In this document: positions 61,336-64,000 of the stretch, in pieces | Layout: every line of letters starts with the position of its first letter | Numbering within the stretch: position 1 is the first letter of the stretch | Source: an uncultured Bryobacterales bacterium | GTDB lineage: Bacteria; Acidobacteriota; Terriglobia; Bryobacterales; UBA6623 | Assembly: GCA_951813065.1 (NCBI GenBank) | Contig: CATOTH010000005.1 | Location: 496,001-560,000, forward strand | DNA: 64,000 bases | Reading direction: 5' to 3' | Position numbers and translations under genes: made by a program | The notes under the pieces: generated by a model | Databases searched by the model: none | What the model was told of the DNA's origin: nothing | What the model saw: only the letters and a program-made list of their open reading frames with translations

Positions 61336-63998
61336 ACGCTATTCCCTAGGCAGTCCCGCAATACCTCCGCCGTGTGGCGCGCGCGCCGTCCGGTGAAATG
61401 GTCGATCTGCTGGCGGCACGACACGCCGCTCACCGCGATCTCGGTCTCTGGATCGGCCGCCTCGACAGCCGGGAACAGGCGCTCCGCCCCGATCTTGCGC
61501 GAGATCTCATAGTGGCCCTTTTCGAAGCCGAACGAGCCGGCCATCCCGCAACAGCCGGAATTCACCTCCTCCACCGTCAGGCCCGGCACCAGCCGCAGGG
61601 CATCCAGGCTGGGCTGGGAACCGATCTGGGCCTTCTGGTGGCAGTGGCCATGAAAGAGGACTCGGCGTTGCCCGCTTGTCCATTCGATGTCCAGGCTATC
61701 CTGCCGGACCAGGAACTCGTCCAGCATCAAGGCGTGTTCCGCGACAGTCTTCGCGGCCTCTCCAGGCACCAGGTCGATGTATTCGTCGCGCAATGTGAGC
61801 AGGCAACTCGGCTCGCATCCCACGATCGGCGTGCCGGCCGCAGCATGCCTGCCGAACTCCCGGATGTTGTGCTCGGCCGCGGAGCGAGCGTCGCCCAGCA
61901 GGCCCTTCGAGAGCATCGGACGGCCGCAGCAACGCTTGTCCGCCAGCCGGACTTCGAAGCCGGCCGCTTCGAGTATCTCAACTGCGGCCCGGCCGACTTG
62001 GGGATAGTTGTAGTTCAGGAAGCAGTCATCCAGCAGGACCACCGCGCCCCGGATCCCGGCTCGTGCGGCCGGAACGCGCCGCCCAAACCACTCCCGGAAC
62101 GTCTGGCGCGCGAACGGCGGCAACGAACGGCGGCGGTCGACATGCAGCAGCTGTTCGTTGAGCCACCTGACCGGCCCGAGAGCGCCGGCCCAGTTGACGA
62201 CCGATGCGGCCTTGCTGCCCCAGCGGTAGAGTGTCTCGACCCGGCCAAAGGCCTTGGCGGCAAGCGGAACTCCGTGCCTGTCGTGGTAATGCGCCAGCCA
62301 TTCGGACTTGATCTTGGCCATGTCGACGTTCGACGGGCACTCGGTCTTGCAGGCCTTGCAGGCCAGGCACAGGTCCAGCACGTCGTGCATGCGGTGCGAA
62401 GTGAATTCGTCCGGCGGCAATGCGCCGGATAGCGCCGCCCGCAACGCGTTCGCCCGGCCTCGCGTGGAATGCTCCTCGTCAAGCGTCGCGTGGTACGAAG
62501 GGCACATCGTTCCGGCCATCCGCTTGCGGCACACGCCGGCCCCGTTGCACATCTCGATCGAGCGGGCGAAGCCGCCCTCCGGCGCGAAATCGAGCTTGGT
62601 CTGCACCGGCAGGGTGCGATAGCTCTCGCCCCAGCGCAGGTCCTCCGTGATCTCCGGCGCATTGACGACTTTGCCGGGGTTGAGGATGTTCTGCGGATCA
62701 AGGGCCTTCTTCAACTCGAGGAACCCCTTGTAGATCTCCTCTCCGAACAGCCACTGGTTGTAGCGGCTGCGCGCGATGCCGTCGCCGTGTTCGCCCGACA
62801 TCGAGCCGCCGTAGTTCATCACGATCCCGAAGACCTCGTCAGCGATGGCCGCCATCTTGCGAACTTCGGACGGTTCCTTGAGATTGATCATCGGCCTGAC
62901 GTGCAGGCACCCGACGGAAGCGTGCCCGTAGTAGCCCCCGTGCGCATCATGCTTGTCGAGGATGTCGCGGAAGTCCTTGAGAAACCGCCCCATCGCCTCG
63001 ATGGGGACGGCGGGGTCCTCGACGAAAGCGATAGGCTTGTGATCTCCCTTTACGGACATCAGGATGCCCAGGGCCTCTTTCCGAACAGCCCAGATCTCCG
63101 CCTGCCTGGCGGGGTCCGTGACCGGCACGTAGCCGTACCCCGTCCGGGTGGACTCGAGCAGCCGGCCTAGCCGTTCAAGCTTCGAGGCAACCTCGGCCTG
63201 GCTCTCCCCGTAGTACTCGACGACCATCACCGCCTGGGCACTGGGCTCGACCCAGCCGAGCTTTTCCGCGAACGAGGGGTTCGCGCGCGCGCTGCCGAGA
63301 ATGAACTCGTCAATGAGCTCGGCGGCGGAGGGGCCGGTGGCCACGATCTGCTCCGCCGACTCGACAGCGTCGAACACCGACCGGAAGTGCACGACGAGAA
63401 TGCCCTTGGCTGGCGGCGAGCGAACGATGCGCAGCTTAGCTTCCGTGACGACCGCCAGCGTGCCTTCGCAGCCGACGATGACGCGGCTCAGGTTCAACGG
63501 ACCCGGTTCACTCGAGTAGCCCGCGCCGAAACGGTCGCCGTTCACCACCAATTCGTCGAGGTTGTAGCCGCTCACGCGGCGCAAGATCTTGGGAAACCTG
63601 TCGAGGATGGCCTCGCGATGAGCCGCTCCGATCCGCGGAAGTTCGCGGTACAGCGACCCAACGAAGCCACCACCGGCGCTCAGAGCCTCCAGTTCGCCAT
63701 CGCCGACCGGCCGCAGCCAAGCCTCGGAACCGTCCGCGAAGACACAGCGCAGTTCGAGAACATGGTCAATCGTTTTGCCGTAGACGATCGAATGGGACCC
63801 GGCCGAGTTGTTGCCGATCATGCCCCCGACAGTTCCACGGCTGGCCGACGATGTGTTCGGACCGAACTGGTAGCCGAGTGGCCGCAAGTGCCTGCCCAGT
63901 TGGTCCTGCACGACGCCAGGCTGGACGCGGACCCATTCCTCCTCGAGGTTGGTCTCGAGGATGCCGTTCATGTACTTCGCGAAATCGACATGCACCGC
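61332..63998 (-). CDS. FAD and Fe-S 2-hydroxyacid dehydrogenase (GlcD-GlcF/D-lactate type), N-terminus outside
   Basis: 889 residues visible, open to the right-hand edge. N-terminal FAD-binding PCMH domain (G-G-M-I-G-N-N-S-A-G-S-H-S-I-V-Y-G-K-T) and FAD-linked oxidase C-terminal domain (E-H-G-D-G near 400). Then two Fe-S motifs (a cysteine cluster around C-N-G-A-G-V-C, and C-L-A-C-K-A-C-K-T-E-C-P) and two CCG-type domains (C-C-G-R-P-M-L, G-C-E-P-S-C-L, G-H-C-H-Q-K-A, G-C-C-G-M-A-G-S-F-G). The organisation is that of Dld-II-type D-lactate or glycolate dehydrogenases that pass electrons to quinones. The true start is beyond base 64000. First gene of the operon with the EamA pair. Confidence 0.9.
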   Translation of the reverse strand, partial: AVHVDFAKYMNGILETNLEEEWVRVQPGVVQDQLGRHLRPLGYQFGPNTSSASRGTVGGMIGNNSAGSHSIVYGKTIDHVLELRCVFADGSEAWLRPVGDGELEALSAGGGFVGSLYRELPRIGAAHREAILDRFPKILRRVSGYNLDELVVNGDRFGAGYSSEPGPLNLSRVIVGCEGTLAVVTEAKLRIVRSPPAKGILVVHFRSVFDAVESAEQIVATGPSAAELIDEFILGSARANPSFAEKLGWVEPSAQAVMVVEYYGESQAEVASKLERLGRLLESTRTGYGYVPVTDPARQAEIWAVRKEALGILMSVKGDHKPIAFVEDPAVPIEAMGRFLKDFRDILDKHDAHGGYYGHASVGCLHVRPMINLKEPSEVRKMAAIADEVFGIVMNYGGSMSGEHGDGIARSRYNQWLFGEEIYKGFLELKKALDPQNILNPGKVVNAPEITEDLRWGESYRTLPVQTKLDFAPEGGFARSIEMCNGAGVCRKRMAGTMCPSYHATLDEEHSTRGRANALRAALSGALPPDEFTSHRMHDVLDLCLACKACKTECPSNVDMAKIKSEWLAHYHDRHGVPLAAKAFGRVETLYRWGSKAASVVNWAGALGPVRWLNEQLLHVDRRRSLPPFARQTFREWFGRRVPAARAGIRGAVVLLDDCFLNYNYPQVGRAAVEILEAAGFEVRLADKRCCGRPMLSKGLLGDARSAAEHNIREFGRHAAAGTPIVGCEPSCLLTLRDEYIDLVPGEAAKTVAEHALMLDEFLVRQDSLDIEWTSGQRRVLFHGHCHQKAQIGSQPSLDALRLVPGLTVEEVNSGCCGMAGSFGFEKGHYEISRKIGAERLFPAVEAADPETEIAVSGVSCRQQIDHFTGRRARHTAEVLRDCLGNSV

Positions 63999-64000
63999 AT

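Overview
The window looks like chromosomal DNA of a GC-rich Gram-negative bacterium. A fabZ-lpxA-lpxI cluster implies lipid A synthesis. Twin-arginine-type leaders, DUF1501 and DUF1549/DUF1553 proteins, CxxCH proteins, sulfatases, a sialidase and PHP/CehA-type metallohydrolases together suggest a carbohydrate- and organosulfate-degrading member of Acidobacteriota (Bryobacterales/'Solibacteres'-like), with Planctomycetota as the main alternative. This is inferred from gene content; there is no rRNA or other phylogenetic marker. No tRNA, rRNA or CRISPR array was recognised.

Layout. 1-4524: CBS-domain protein (cut by the window edge), thioredoxin reductase, and a coupled homoserine kinase / U32-like / RraA-like trio. 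4536-9643: secreted zinc-protease-like TPR protein, DUF5715-like protein, SprT-like metallopeptidase, Tat-exported Gfo/Idh/MocA oxidoreductase, small RRM protein. 9842-21743: membrane-anchored glycoside-hydrolase-like protein, exported xylose-isomerase-like protein, SSS symporter, heme-binding CxxCH beta-propeller protein, esterase, amidohydrolase, a decayed isomerase fragment and a five-bladed-propeller glycosidase. 21744-26626: IS200/IS605-like hairpins, thiC, a DHH phosphoesterase and the lipid A cluster.

27009-28964 holds a toxin-antitoxin-like locus whose AbiEii-type toxin is frameshifted. 28965-41972 is a second catabolic block: alpha/beta hydrolase, three CehA/McbA-like metallohydrolases of different architecture, sialidase and sulfatase, with a MNT-HEPN toxin-antitoxin pair between them. 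42113-49949 is a four-gene minus-strand operon of the DUF1501 / DUF1549-DUF1553 / WD40-cytochrome / PPC type.

50767-59250 is an accessory island of gene debris: an IS1595-type transposase remnant, a truncated sulfatase and a small gene with an in-frame amber codon. At its centre is an intact two-gene candidate defence locus, a 1231-residue SIR2-like protein followed by an AlbA_2/RecG-like ATP-binding protein. 59462-63998 is a minus-strand operon of overlapping genes: a fused FAD/Fe-S 2-hydroxyacid dehydrogenase (N-terminus beyond the window) and two tandem EamA transporters.

A theme across the window is a TATAAT-like box only 6-10 bases before the start codon of many genes, which suggests leaderless transcripts are common here. 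The best candidate for something undescribed is the SIR2 plus AlbA_2 pair; next are the U32-like/RraA-like pair behind thrB and the 230-residue partner of the AbiEii-type toxin.
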